Source: Perca fluviatilis (Eukaryota > Chordata > Actinopteri > Perciformes > Percidae). From it: DNA of 64,000 bases. A model generated the notes under the pieces. That model saw only the letters and a program-made list of their open reading frames with translations. It searched no databases and had not been told where the DNA came from. Location: contig NC_053119.1 in NCBI RefSeq assembly GCF_010015445.1, forward strand, positions 27,603,383-27,667,382, written 5' to 3'. The position numbers and the translations under genes are program-made. Shown piece by piece: positions 38,037-51,263 of the stretch (position 1 is the first letter of the stretch; the number at the start of each line of letters is the position of its first letter).

Positions 38037-39259
38037 AGTAGGAATTGTTGGAGCAGTATGCAGGGCCATCAGGTGTTTCTCTGTCAGAGTGGATTAGGAT
38101 CTTTCCGGTGCAGATTGAGAGAGTGCTTGATTGTTATTAAGCATCGTGTCACACAGTAGCGCCTTGTAGGTGTGGCCGCGCATAGACGAACATGGAGCAG
38201 GTGTGATTTAGCACAGCCAATAAAAGAAAAAGAAAAAAATAATGTAACACATACACAATTAAACCAGCAATCGGAGCGGTGCATTCTGGATGATTTAGGA
38301 TGTGACAATATCAAACATGGTTTGGACTCTGTATTTTAGTATTTAATCTACAGGATGGTAGAAGTGCAATCTTTTTACTTTATAGTTGCAGCATATTGTC
38401 AGCTAGGATGGATGGACAATATTGTAAATCAATAGAGAGGTGACACTGGAATGAAATGTATTGATCAGAAGGGCATATTTCATATTTCTTTTTAACAGCA
38501 GTTAAAAAGCATTAATAATTTATGTAGATGGTTGAGCTGAAAGCTATATTGAATGCACCACAGAACTGCTACATAAGCCTGCAACCAACAGTTACAGTAA
38601 CCTGTCTTAATGTAACCTAAAATAAAGATTATCTATAAGAGAGTAGCGGTGGAAAAGTGTGTGTGATAATATAACTATGTATCTGATAAGAACTCTGATG
38701 CGCAACATGACTGATAACACATACTTAAACATATATATTTTTTCATTTGGTATAGTACAGACAATGATGTTTTGAGAGTATCAATTTTCCATAAAATGAG
38801 TCAACAAAATCCCCAAATACTGTTTGCTAATTTAGCGAGTCTGCTAGCTAAGAAGGAAAGGTGGGTTATTTAACTAGTATTTATTCTGATTTCTCTCTTC
38901 ATGCATCGTTGTGTGCATGACTCGTAAAAATATCATTCATTCACACAAATGTAGCTCAGCGTAAATTCTGTCAGGGAGACGTCATTTACGTTTACTCGCT
39001 TCTCTTAAACTGATCAGCTGGTGGGTGGGTGGGTGTTACGTTCGTGTAAACCAATCAGAATCGGGCACGTATGTTCAAGCCAATCACAGCATGACTACCA
39101 TGTTTTTAAGCTGTTCTCTCTCCTGCTTCTGTCAGTTGTCTTTTCAGACGAGCCAGGCTTCTTCGACCAAGGTGTTCTCGGTCTTATCCCGGCTGACGGC
39201 TCCCTTTTGGTTTTCTTCCGGTCTACGGGGGATATGTTTGGATTTTTCTAAACCTCAAA

Positions 39260-39284
39260 AAAATAAATAAATAAATAAATAAAA

Positions 39285-39335
<51 letters not shown>
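39260..39335. repeat. (AAAT)n and (AT)n compound repeat
   Basis: About six AAAT units, then 47 bases of AT. Confidence 0.95.
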
Positions 39336-39337
<2 letters not shown>

Positions 39338-40742
39338 CTTCTACGATGGAGTCTAGTCTCCAAAATCTATATATGTTCTTACTTTGCAATTGTATCTTAC
39401 AAATAAATGTTTGCATATCTGCAACGACGTCTCTCCTGATTGAATTACAGTTTAAGTGATATGTGATGACATTCTCATGAAATAACGCATCTAATGATCC
39501 ACACATATCTACACCACACATATACACTGACGAACAATAGAGTGGGATGTTATACATATCTGTTGATCTCCCAGATTCTCTGTAATGTGTTTCTGCCTAC
39601 TTCCACATCACATAACAAGAGATCATGACTTTCAAAATTCCTGGAATTCCCTGACTGTCCCAGTTTGCATACAACATAACAACAGTTGGATTCATTATTA
39701 CAGAGCAGGCTTATGTGCGGACAGTAAAAGCCCCATGCTGTGCATTATGCCCTCTGTGTCTCACTTCACCCACGTGCCCACCCAACACATCAGCCAGCCA
39801 ACCACCTGCTGTGGACTGCCCTGTCAGGGGGATGAAGAGCCAGTACAAGGAAGAGGGCAGTGGTAACACAGCTGCCCACCGTGACCTGTGCAAAAGATAG
39901 CACCCATATACTTTCTGACAGCCAGATTAATGAAACCCTATAGGAGCTTCTCTGTAGGCCCCCCCAAAAAGCCTGACGGAGACAGAATAGTCTAACCAGC
40001 GCCATTCATTACTGCGGGAGTACACAGCACAGAAAGAGCACACACAGCACTGACAAAGTAGCTCCTTGTGAGTAATAGCTAAAGAACTCATAAAGGAATA
40101 CATACACATTTGTTGTGGCTGCAGTAAATCTATGCCACTCCTTTTACAACTATCAAAAATCTGGCTTGTGCCCTGTAAAAATAAATCTGGCGTACATGTG
40201 GTGCAGCGATGATGTGATGTTATTTGGGAGTCAGCTATTTCCTATGTTCAGTGAAGGAGGTTTTCGATTAATTTTGTTTGTCTCATTCACTAATGCAGAT
40301 TAGTGGCTATGAATGCAACGGGAGGGAAAATATGTTCCTCTGGCAACATACTAAAAGCTACAGGGTATAGAAACTGCAAGTCAGACTGACAACAGCAGGT
40401 CTGCTTAGTGGTGACCAGCTGTGTGTGTACCTGTATGAACTGGGGGAATACTTTGCTTCTAATTTACTATTAGTCTTTAATATGACAAACCGTTCACACA
40501 TCGCATTTATGCATACCACAAAGATCTGAAAATGACAGTTTACTTACGTGTTCTGTATCATAACCTCATTGTGTGTGTGTGTGTGTATGCCAGCCATATA
40601 TAAACTTTGCATTCATGAGCTTCCTCTGATGCTTTCAATGGCACTAACACAGCGCAGCGCAAGGAAATATAAACACTGTCTCCTAAACTCGTCCTCCTCA
40701 TGCACATGCAAAGACAACCACTCTCACATGCCATCTCTCTCT

Positions 40743-40744
<2 letters not shown>

Positions 40745-40782
<38 letters not shown>

Positions 40783-40802
40783 CACGCACGCACACACACA
40801 CC
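40745..40802. repeat. (CA)n with CG substitutions
   Basis: A CA run with GCACGCACG in the middle. Confidence 0.9.
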
Positions 40803-43800
40803 CAGACATGTGCATATAGAATGTATTTTAAATCACTAATGTGTAAACAGTTGCTCTTGTTTGCACAGACCACCTGTTCTTTTTGGACACAAACAAAGCG
40901 TTGGCGTATGATGGGGTGTGTTAACAGTGTGGGGTGCGTAGGGGATGCCTTGCACAAGAGAAGCCTATCCACATGGTGTAGGCTGCATCAGATGGTTGAG
41001 CCCTGCAGGACGGCAGCCAGCTCCAACAGAACTCACACAGATCTCAAAGAATGACATGTTTTGCTTTCTTGAAAAGTACAACTCCCACACACCCCCAAAG
41101 CAGGCTTGAAAAAGCAAACTGTTGTCACTATATCATTTAAAGAGACGGGATAATTTGGCTTTTACATCGTCTTTTACGTTGCTCAATATTAAGAGTCGGC
41201 AGACATGGAGGAAATACTAGATGTGTCTACTTTCAGTTGCGAAAGCACTTGGAGGCACTAAAACAAAAGTCATTAAACGAGTCATCACAAAATCACAGCA
41301 GGAGTCTGGTAATGCCACTTACAGTATCTCATTAAGATATGGCATCTACAGGAAAAAAAAAAAAAAAAACTGACAAACAAAGAGCATAATCCAAGGCACA
41401 TTAACTGGGCTGATAATTCAATGAACTTTCATTTGGCAGCCATCTTGCCCTTATGATGGTCTTTTTTTTCAGCTGCAGCAGAAGAGCACAGACCCCTCGT
41501 GAAGTTCCTCCCTTTTTGTCTCTCTCTCTCTCTCTCTCTCTCTTTTTCTCACACATATTCTTCCTCTTGATCCCTCTCTCTCTCTTTCCCGCGCTCTCTA
41601 AAACAACAAAACATCCACCATTAGACAACGGGGTACCAGCGTAATTAGAAAATGACTTCCTTTGCAATCCTAGCTAAGTAGTTTACACACTGTAATTACA
41701 GGGACAAAATCATCTTTTCATCATTTCACTGATTGAGCTCATCAACCCAGTGGGATCCCAGGACTGTGCTCAGGCAACATCTGGGCTAAGAGAATTAGCC
41801 TTTAGTTTAGCAGGCCTTACACAGTGGCAAGCAGCGCAGCATGAACACCGGACATGGCCGTGGCACACGTCTCTAATTGAGACTTTTTTTTTTTTTTCTT
41901 TCTTTTTTTGGAGACGGATTGTTTATCAGATCGGGTCTTATCAAACAGCCCTCGTTTTCCAGAGCATTCACTCATTTTAATACAATAGGACCCAATCCAG
42001 GAGGAGGCCAAAGTCACTGCGCAGTACCGATCTCCATTTCCCACATTTCTAAAAATGCCATATCAAACTTGTACTCCCCCCCTCGGCGTGCTCCTGTACT
42101 TGTGAATTGAAGCAATGAAGATTGACCTTGGTGCACAACAGCACGCCTTTTCATGGGGCGCTCTGTTTACTCTAATTCTCTGTGTGCCCCGAGCCTTGAC
42201 TTTCTAACAAACACATGTGGTCGTGGAGTTGAAGGTGAAGTGCTTTTGGTTTTCTCCTCTGTCCTGTGGAAGGGCTCTGGCTCCGTGTGTTGGCAACAGA
42301 GGCAAGTGTTTAATGTGGCAGCTGTTAGCCTCGTGGATTTTCACTAATCACTCTCTCCTGATTACTCTGATGAGTGTATGATGCTCTTAAATAATCAACC
42401 CGCGATGAAAAAAAAAAAGAAGAAAAATAATTATCATCATCTCCCTAAGTAGTGCAGCTGCACCCGCCTGCAATAATTACAACTAGAACAGGGCGCCTTC
42501 TTTCGTCACTTACAACCACTTATTATTAAAGATAACGCTAATTGGTGCGGTGGTGGGCGACAATTCTTCATGGGGTTCATCATAAAAAGCCAAACCTTGA
42601 AACTTATGGCACATTAGAGGTCTTAAAGCCAAGGTAAGGTATTAAACACTGCATGCTGAGACATGCCGATAATCTGAGCCAGGGGAGTAGTAGACGTCCT
42701 GTCAGTAGACCCTTGGTCGCCCACCCCCCCACCCCCCCTGCCTTGCCCTCACTCCACCCTTCCCCCCTACTCCTGGTATCAGCCTGGCAGACACAATTAA
42801 CATTTTCATAAAAACAATTCCCTGCCTCCAATAGTCCAATGTAATTTGTTTTCCATCTCTGTTCATTAATCATTGTTTAAATCGGTGAGCCATCCCCTCC
42901 ACTCTGCCATCTGCACTCAGCTGTGTTACAGATATGACACCTTCCCCCTTAATGGGAGCTGACAGCCAAGAGAGGAGGCCTGTGGAAAATAGCTTCCTGC
43001 ATGTGCACTTCCACCTCACATAGTGCCAGCAGGTGAGAGAGGGGTATTTAATGGGTTCTGATTAATCTCCAAGGCAAACAACATTACACTACAATATCAT
43101 ACGGCATGCAACACAGCACATACACATGCAACACAGCAGTATAAAAAGTGTAAAAAAAAACACAACAAAAAAACAATACAATAACTACAGCTAAAACTCA
43201 TGCAGATAGTCTTCATAACAATGGCGATGCATTCCACATTTTGTCGAAGTTGTCGACTGTTTTTTTTTTTTTTTTCTTCTTCTCCTCTAGTTAAATTAGT
43301 GCAGTGTTCCTACAATATGCTATTGTTTTCCTGGAATTGGGAGCAAGGTTATTAATTATTCACTGTTGTGTTCTCATATGAGGGGGCTATGCTTTTCACT
43401 GTATTGCCTCATAGCTCAAATACTTAGGGCCATGGTACTCGGGCAAATTTCATGAGGCAACATCACAGAGATATTATTATCACAAGGCAGATAGTTAGGA
43501 GATTAAAAGTTTCCTGAAGAGTTTTCAGTGATTGAAAAGGTTCCGATTTTTCTCTGATAAGATTTCAAAGTTCCAGGATTTCTGCGACAAATCAAATAAC
43601 TTTTACCCCCCCCCCCTTCAAGGGATGTTAAGCCTAAGTCTAGGTTAGCTTAGGCATTTTTGGGGGGAGGAAATCCTTCTCAATGTGGTTGGTAAGAGGG
43701 TGCCAAAAAGTTCATCTGGCCTGTTGATTTCAGCATGGATTACAGATATTCAAATCATGAGCCTCATGTTCAAACAAGTGCCTCTATCAGGGGAGAAAGT

Positions 43801-44811
43801 TGCCAAGCAGAGCTTTGTCATGTAAGCTGTACGAATTTACTTCAGCATAATGAGAAGGCGGCTGTGGCGCTACATTTAATACAGTTTCATCCACTCACCC
43901 CTCCCTCTCTCTAATTTCCTCTCAGTTATGATGATAATATTTTCAGATACCCCTCCAGCCGCCATACAGGCTGCAGTTTAAAAAAGAAAAAACGAACATA
44001 CACAGGCACCAATCTTTCATCCGGAACTGTGTCACGGCGGCGCACACATGGTCCACAGTTCCAAAACGCTTCAGACAAACGCCCCAACTCTTTTTGGGGT
44101 GTTTCTAACAAGGACAGCAGCAGCAGCAGCAGTAAATGATGTGTATATTCAAAGCTGAATATTTCATGTTGATTGATCGAACTGACTGCCACCCACCTGC
44201 TCCTCCTCCTGTCCCACCGGAGCTGGCATGAGGAGAATTCAGTAATTGAGAAGAGCAGAGCATGGTCTCTCTTTGCTCACATATGACAGATGGGGCATCA
44301 TCGCTTCAAAGGAGAGCATTTGGAAACAGGAGGAAGGAGGGGGGCAGAGGGTGAGGATGGCTTTGAAAGTAGCGGTGCTACTTTGTGCAGGTGACAGTAA
44401 AAAAAAAAAATGAAGAAGAAAACAGGTTACATTATCTAAAGCATGGCTACTTCAAAAAAAAATGTTACAACTGTAAAAGGTGCTGCTTTAAAAACCTGTG
44501 AATAGTGAAATTAATTTTAGGAAAACTGTACATTGCAGTGTGCAGACACCTTGCATCATTATTCTCAGTCTCACACAACTTCACTGGCCCATTATTTTGT
44601 ATAAGGTCTGGCGTGTCTGGTACTTTGTTTTAGTTTTTTTTTAATTTTGGGATATGGTCCTTAATAGTATAAGACATTAATATGACATTAAAAAGAAACG
44701 TTATGATGACTTAATAAAATATTAAAAAAGGTCGTATTAAAAACATGATATGGATCACGGTCTAACTGTACACACAACATAGGCTATGTAACCTACAAAG
44801 GAACACCCAGG

Positions 44812-44813
<2 letters not shown>

Positions 44814-44852
<39 letters not shown>
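44814..44852. repeat. (CA)n microsatellite
   Basis: Pure run about 0.3 kb inside the first znf536 intron. Confidence 0.95.
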
Positions 44853-44853
<1 letters not shown>

Positions 44854-45104
44854 TTGCTGATTTCTGCATTCTCCTTCAATTTTTTTTTATCGAATTGAAT
44901 TCCATAGTCGCCTTATAGCCATCGCCATGACTTACTTTTCCACCCCAACTTCCCCCCCTCCACCCAACCTCCCAAAAAAAAGCCAACAGTGGCAGCTCTG
45001 GGGGAACGCGTGTCTATCAGAATCCGATACGTCAGAAACTTAAACTCACTCACTTTTTTTTCCACAAATGCCCTGAGTAAAGCCGAATCGGTGGGGTCTC
45101 TTAC

Positions 45105-45195
45105 CTGGCCGATGCGACGGGGGCGCGGAGGACTCGAGAGGTGACAGCCGGAGTTCAGCGGAGAGTGATGGGGAACTGAATGACTGACTGCTGAC
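45105..45195 (-). other. znf536: Probable untranslated first exon of znf536
   Basis: A strong donor, CGGCCAG followed by GTAAGAG, sits at 45105/45104 in a GC-rich, CpG-containing stretch (about 45100-45180) that stands out from the AT-rich surroundings. Upstream on the minus strand lies a TATA-like TTTATGATAAAG (about 45215-45228), which would place transcription start near 45190-45200. The 5' boundary is an estimate. The exon lies 9.1 kb before the main exon, in the orientation expected for its leader. Confidence 0.45.
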
Positions 45196-46122
45196 TGACT
45201 GTACGCTTCACACGCTTTATCATAAACGCCCAGCACATAGACGGACCCAGATTCCCCCCATTGAACTGTACGCTTCCTCTCTCTCTAAAAAAAAACAAAC
45301 AACAACAACAACAACAAAAATCCAATCTTTAAACGCTCTCACCGGACGACGTCAGCAGTGCGCTCTGCTCTGTAGTATTTCCAGTTGAAGAAAGAGGTAA
45401 TGAAATCTTATCAAAAATGACTCGGGATACTTCGACATGTCCCGAAGCCGTATGTCTCCCTCATCTGGCCGCTGGTGTGTAAGTGTAACACGCTGGCACC
45501 GTGCGTAAAACGCGCTGTCTCCAGGACTCAGACCTCATCAATCCTTTTTCTGAGATGCGTGCATTTGAAGGTATCACGTGGTATTACGCATGTCACATTT
45601 GTTAAGTCGATTACATGCAAGAGTAGTACTTTTATGTTCTCTGAAAACTTCTGCGAAAGCATGATGGATTCGCATGTAACGATGGCATGATTTTGTTCTC
45701 TTTATAGACACAAATATGCAGATTTTTTATTTATTTTTTACACAGGCTGATCCTGTGTGTTGTGTATTGAGCAGCATCTATACCCACATTGTTGGTTGGC
45801 ATACCGTGTAAAGGAATAAAGGATGACTAAACCTCAGTGATTCAGCATTTTACTTGGTAAATGGCTCTATTAAGAAAGCTTAATTGGATGCTTGTAACAT
45901 CTCTCACATTTTTTAGCATCCTGCTAACCTTCACTGTAGATTCTCCTCCAAAGTGAGGAAGAGTTTTCTTACTCTGAATAATTGAATGCATTCCAAACAT
46001 ATTCCTCACAGAAAAAATAAATAAATATATAAATATTATAAAGCAAAATAAACAGACAAGGACAACACAGCAACCAGGTCCTTGATTTTGATGCTGCGGT
46101 TTGATTTGCTATAGTTTACATA

Positions 46123-47724
46123 CACTACCGGTCAAAAGTTTTAGAACACCCCGATTTTTCCAGGTTTTTATTGAAATTCATGCAGTTCAATGTCTTATTG
46201 TACTCTGAAATGAAAGAATAGAACAAATGAACAATTTAAGTTAAAAAAGAAATCATGGAATCAATTTATAAACCAAAATTTATTCTAAATTTCTGACTCA
46301 TCAAAGTAGCCCCCTTTGGCAGATATAACAGCTGAACACACTCGTGGCATTCTTTCTACAATGGAAATCAAATATTCTTCAGAAAGTTCTTCCCAACTCT
46401 GTTGCAGAAGTTCCCATAAATGTGTGGCACTTGTAGGTTGCTTTGCTTTCACTTTTCTGTCCGGTTCATCCCAAACCAGCTCAATGGGGTTTAAGTCTGG
46501 TGACTGTGCTGGCCACTCCATGTTTTTAAGCTTACCATCTTGTTCTTTTCTGCTAAGGTAGTTCTGGAATAGCTTGGACTTATGTTTTGGCTCATTATCT
46601 TGCTGTAGGATGAAACCCCTGACCAACTAGGCACATACCAGAGGGTACTGCTTGGTGCTGCATACTGCTGTGGTAGCCATTTTGGTTCAGGGGGCCTTTC
46701 ACTCTGTACAAATCACCGACCCTGGATCCAGCAAAACAGCCCCAGACCATCACGCTTCCTCCTCCATGTTTGACAGTTGATGTCACACACTGAGGAACCA
46801 TCCTTTCGCCTACTCGACGGCGTACAAAAATCCTGCGTGATGAACCGAAGATTTCAAATTTGGATTCATCAGTCCATAGCACCTTCTTCCAGTCTTCAGT
46901 AGTCCATTGACGATGTTTCTTGGCCCAGGCAAGCCTCTTTTTCTTATTCTGACGTCTTAGCAATGGCCTTCTTGCTGCAACTCGACCTCTCAAACCTGCA
47001 GCTCGGAGTCTTCTCTTTACATTTGAAACTGAGACTTGCTTATTACGACCACTATTAAGCTGTGCTTGAAGCTGTTGTCCTGTGAGCTGCCTCTCACGCA
47101 AGCTGTTGACTCTCAGAAACTTGTCTTCTGATTCTGTTGTGGCTTTGGGTCTGCCAGACCTCTTCCTGTCAGAGTTTCCCCCAGTTTCTAAGTGCCTTTT
47201 GATGGTGAAGAATACTGTACTCACTGACACCTTGACTTTCTTCGCAAATTCTCTGTAGGAAAGACCAACATTCTTAAGTGTTATGATGGTCTGTCTCTCT
47301 TCCATTGTTAATTGCCTTTTTCCCGCCATTTTTATAGCAACACACTACTTTCTGCATTACAATACTGTTCAAATAATGCTCACGAGGGTACGGTACCACA
47401 GTATGTTCCAACAATACTTTTATACAAACAGAGGGGGTTGTAAGTAATCCAGACAAGTTGGAACACCTGTGGGAATTGGTAGTACCAACTTTCAAAGCTT
47501 GATCAACCTCCATTGCTGCAGAACAGCTTTACGTTGTTTACCCATTTCTTGTTCCCTGAAAAAGGCCTTTTTGTAAAATACTGAAATGTACATTATTTTT
47601 CAGTTTTCGGCAGTTCACCACTTACCTTTGTACCATTTCAAGCTGTTCATTGGACTTGAACTGCTAAAATTTCAAAAAAATAAAACAAAAAATTGGGGTG
47701 TTCTAAAACTTTTGACCGGTAGTG
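46123..47724 (-). mobile_element. Complete Tc1-like DNA transposon (1602 bp)
   Basis: Both ends carry CACTACCGGTCAAAAGTTTT plus AGAACACCCC as a terminal inverted repeat of about 30 bp, and the element is flanked by the TA target-site duplication typical of Tc1/mariner (46121-46122 and 47725-47726). A transposase lies inside on the minus strand. The ends are almost perfectly matched, which argues for a fairly recent insertion. It sits between znf536 and uri1. Confidence 0.95.
46285..47329 (-). pseudogene. Tc1-like DDE transposase, broken by one frameshift
   Basis: The first frame (46595-47329) starts MAGKRQLTMEERQTIITLKN and holds the paired helix-turn-helix DNA-binding domain (including SGRPKATT) and the first catalytic Asp in LWTDESKFE. 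The second frame (46285-46626) holds the second Asp in LQQDNEPKH and the catalytic Glu in SPDLNPIELVWDE. The break is a single extra base in a short C run (plus strand) at about 46612-46622. The rest of the roughly 340-residue protein is open in the two frames, so the copy is recently dead and could be mobilised only in trans. Residues outside the break look like a normal D34E enzyme. Confidence 0.9.
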
Positions 47725-47828
47725 TACATTCTTCTTGTTTTTCTTGTATTGGAATTCAAAGCACCTATAGGCTTCTAGAGGTTTGTAAGCAGTCCAGCTA
47801 TTTTGAAACAGGGGGGAGGGGGGGGAGA

Positions 47829-48075
47829 GAGTGGTGGACTGTGACCGGGAGGTTGCCGGTTCAATCCCCAGACTATAAAGATAGGATAAAAATCTGGGTG
47901 GGGAAAGTGAAAGAGCAGCACTTGTTCCTCCCTCATTACCACCACTGAGGTGCCTTGAGCAAGGCCCTTAACCCCAACCGGTCCAGTGGAGCAGCTCAGT
48001 GGCCGCCAGCAGATCAGACTGTGGTTGTACTGGGCAGCTTCAAGGTATGAATGTGTAACTGTGTGAACTGTCGTA
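47829..48075 (+). repeat. tRNA-derived SINE
   Basis: An RNA polymerase III B-box-like GGTTCAATCCCC follows GACCGGGAGGTTGCC. The body has CACTGAGGTGCCTTGAGCAA and GGCCCTTAACCCC. The A-box end is degenerate. No target duplication was identified. Confidence 0.65.
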
Positions 48076-48472
48076 TGGCATATCATAGTTGGGGGTCTGG
48101 GTGTCCTCCCCCAGGGTTATTTTGAGTGTAAAAGACTTAATTTCCTGCATTCAGATAAACCTTTATGCACCAATTTACGGTGGAAATACCTTTATTTAGC
48201 CTGTGCAAAGAAGAAAAACACAGATGACAATTCAAAATATATCAAAACTATAATGGAAAGTATGTTGTTGCATGTCATTGGGCATTTTTAAGTGGGTATA
48301 TGGAACCTCCTGGAGCTTTCTGGGTATACTGCGGATACACTGATTTCACGATTTCCTCAATTAATCAATTAATTGTTTCCTCGATAAAACATCAGAAAAT
48401 GGTGGGAAAAAAGCCAATCACACATTCCCAGAGCCCAAGGTGATGTGTTCAGATTGGCAGCACATCCTCACA

Positions 48473-49008
48473 TTTAAAGGTCCCATGGCATGAAAATGTC
48501 ACTTTATGAGGGTTTTTTAACATTAATATGAGTTCCCCCAGCCTGCCTATGGTCCCCCAGTGGCTAGAAATGGCGATAGGTGTAAACCGAGCCCTGGGTA
48601 TCCTGCTCTGCCTTTGAGAAAATAAAAGCTCAGATGGGCCGATCTGGAATCTTCCCTTTATGACATCATAAGGGGAAAGGTTACCTCTCCTTTCTCTGCT
48701 TTGCCCGCCCAGAGAATTTGGCCCACTCATGAGAGAGAGAGAGACATCATGTCTTGCAAACAAGCGAAGCATGGCAGTTGGTCAAGGCCACACCCCCACT
48801 CTCCACCTTGCCCCCCCTCTCTCCTCCTCAATAGCTACAGACACAGAAATGGCACATACTAAGGAAAGCTCATTGTGGGACTGGCTCTAGTGGCTGTAAT
48901 TCTGCACCAAGGCTGAATTTCGAGAAAGAGACTTTAGATACAGTATTAAGGGACCACTAAGGCCTATGTAAAAGCATCCAAAAAGCACCATGTCATGGGA
49001 CCTTTAAA
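48473..49008. mobile_element. Non-autonomous DNA element (TTAA-type MITE)
   Basis: TTTAAAGGTCCCATGGCATG at the left and CATGTCATGGGACCTTTAAA at the right form a 20-bp inverted repeat with one mismatch. TTAA occurs at both edges, consistent with piggyBac-type target sites. There is no coding capacity. The type is familiar from teleost genomes. Confidence 0.75.
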
Positions 49009-49661
49009 GAAGCAGCTGAAACCGAAAACCAAAAAGCGAAACTGTTTGACATGTTTGCTTGAAAATTTACTTAAAACGAATAGTTCATTATTTAAAAAAA
49101 AAAAAAAAAAATTGCTGATTCATTTTCTTTCAATCGACTAATCTTTTATTTAATAGCCATAGGCTAGTTGTTGTCCAAACATCTGAGTGATGTCTTGATA
49201 ACTATTGAGTTTTCATTCTTCCAAAGACACGCTAAACCTAAGAAGGACCATAAACAAAAATCAAAGTGATATTTTGAATCGTTTTGAGATGAAAAGACAT
49301 TGAGGGGAATCTGAGGACGGAAACAGCAGAATCAAAGTGTCATGTAGCTGCAGAGCTGTCACATCATCGTGGGTCACCTGAACATTTGTTTCTCTCCTGG
49401 GATTTTCCACCAGTTCCTCTTACAGGCTGTGAGTGTAGATGATGTAAGTATGAGACACTTTGTGGCTGGGTCTTTAATAGCGTACGTTCCAATAGCAGTG
49501 AAGCAGATATGCTGGTTTAATCCATTCCTCTGACATTTGGAGCTAAGTGCAACTCTTCCTCTCCCCTTCTCAGGCCCAAGCACCTGTCTGGACAACAATA
49601 CCTGCTTGAATCCTTCATCACACAACTCTTAAAATCCCTCTTAATCCCTAAAATGTAGATC

Positions 49662-49662
<1 letters not shown>

Positions 49663-49720
<58 letters not shown>
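49663..49720. repeat. (GT)29 microsatellite
   Basis: Pure run between znf536 and uri1. Confidence 0.95.
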
Positions 49721-49722
<2 letters not shown>

Positions 49723-50617
49723 CCAGCCCATTACATAGTTTGTATGCTAGATTTCTTTGTAATGTAGTTCCACTATGTTCCAGCATATACCTTCACAGCT
49801 TAACCTACATTAAACCATTGATCCGTGTCTTACCAATACAAATCTAGTGTGTTAAGCGTTTCCATAATCTGTCTCATGCTACCTGGATTTTCATATTGGA
49901 GAAATAATCCTGATGAAGCCGGAGGGGGGTAGAGTCACCTCAGGACCTGCTTAAAAGCTTCTTATCAGAGACCTGCATTCCCACAAGTTAACTATAAAGG
50001 GGAGTGATAGCCTTTCAACTCACAAGCCACAGCTTTAATTAAAGCTGCTTGTGGGGGAGATGAAGTACACTGGTGTGTATGAGTTGCCCCAAAAATTACA
50101 TCAAACAACACTGCTCAGTCCAGAGTGATTTTTAAGTTCACTAAAGAAGAAAAAAAACGTATTAATCTCCTAAAAACTGCAAACATACACAGAACAAACC
50201 AAACTGTCAGCGGCCAGGAACAATGAATGATTAGTTCGACTATATACACGTGAAAATAAAAACCACCCAGGTCATCTTTGAGGGAATAAAAAAAAAATAA
50301 AATACTTCCCACAATAATGAATTAGTGTTTAACATATGTGTAGATTTAAATAAATCTGCATAAGAGTCATACCAATACCAGTAATGTCATATAACCTCAA
50401 AGTAATAAACAACAATAAACAAGTACATTTATACAAGTGAAATACAATTTGAAGGTACTTGTGCTTGACTGTATTGTACTATTTCTAGTTCTGCTGCTTT
50501 CTACTTTTTACTCTACTACATTTGACAGCTATAGTTACTTTTCAGATTAGGATCTTAGAAGAAAAATATGATATATAACTTAAGTTTTTAAAATACAGCA
50601 CATTGTTAAAGTTAAAC

Positions 50618-51263
50618 CGGTGCTTTCCAACCTTTTTGGCTCACGAACCCCTTGTTATGTTATGTTTCAGACATCTATGAGTCTGCAGCAGTTCCACCAA
50701 AGAAACATTTCCCCACTCACATGGTTTTATGTAACTGTTTAATGTGTAAAGAGGTAAAACTATTTTTTTAAATAACCAAAAGGCAAATATTCGATTAGAT
50801 TTTTTCTTTCCTTCACTATTAAAGGTGCAGTAGGTAGGTAGGTAAGTTATAAAACTAACTTTCTGTCATATTTGCTGAAACTGCCCCTATGTTCCAGTAG
50901 AACTACATGAAGCAGGTAATTAAAAAAAACAATCTGGCTCCTCTGGCACCACCTACAGCCTGTAGTGTGATTTGCAAAAATCCACCACTCCCTGTTCAGA
51001 TGCACCAATCAGGGCCAATCACTGCATGTCAATCACTGCTCATGCACACGCATTCATTCTCCCTTGTAGGGGGAGAGGCTTAGGAGACCGTTTTGGGCTT
51101 TAGTGGGTAGGGGGGAGGGACTGAGAAGTTGTTGATATTCAAATTTTTTGGCTAAGTCCTGGATCTTCGCAATCCTACCTACGGCACCTTTATTCATCTC
51201 ACGGCGCCTCAGATTCATCTTGTGACCGTTTGGACGGGCCCGACCCCTATGATGGGAATCACT
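50618..51263. repeat. hAT-like MITE split by the 50821-51191 element
   Basis: The left part begins GGTGCTTTCCAACCTTTTTG and the right part ends GGGCCCGACCCCTATGATGG plus GAATCACT. Reverse-complemented, the right end (AGTGATTCCCATCATAGGGG) pairs with the left. The two halves are separated by the nested MITE. Confidence 0.5.
50821..51191. mobile_element. MITE inserted within an older repeat
   Basis: The ends AAAGGTGCAGTAGGTA and TACCTACGGCACCTTT are inverted repeats. ATT flanks both sides (50818-50820, 51192-51194), which could be a short target duplication or part of a diverged TTAA. Non-coding. Confidence 0.7.

Noticed and set aside
47586..47948. 120-codon plus-strand frame
   Set aside because: Runs across the end of the Tc1 element into the SINE; a chance frame across repeat boundaries.
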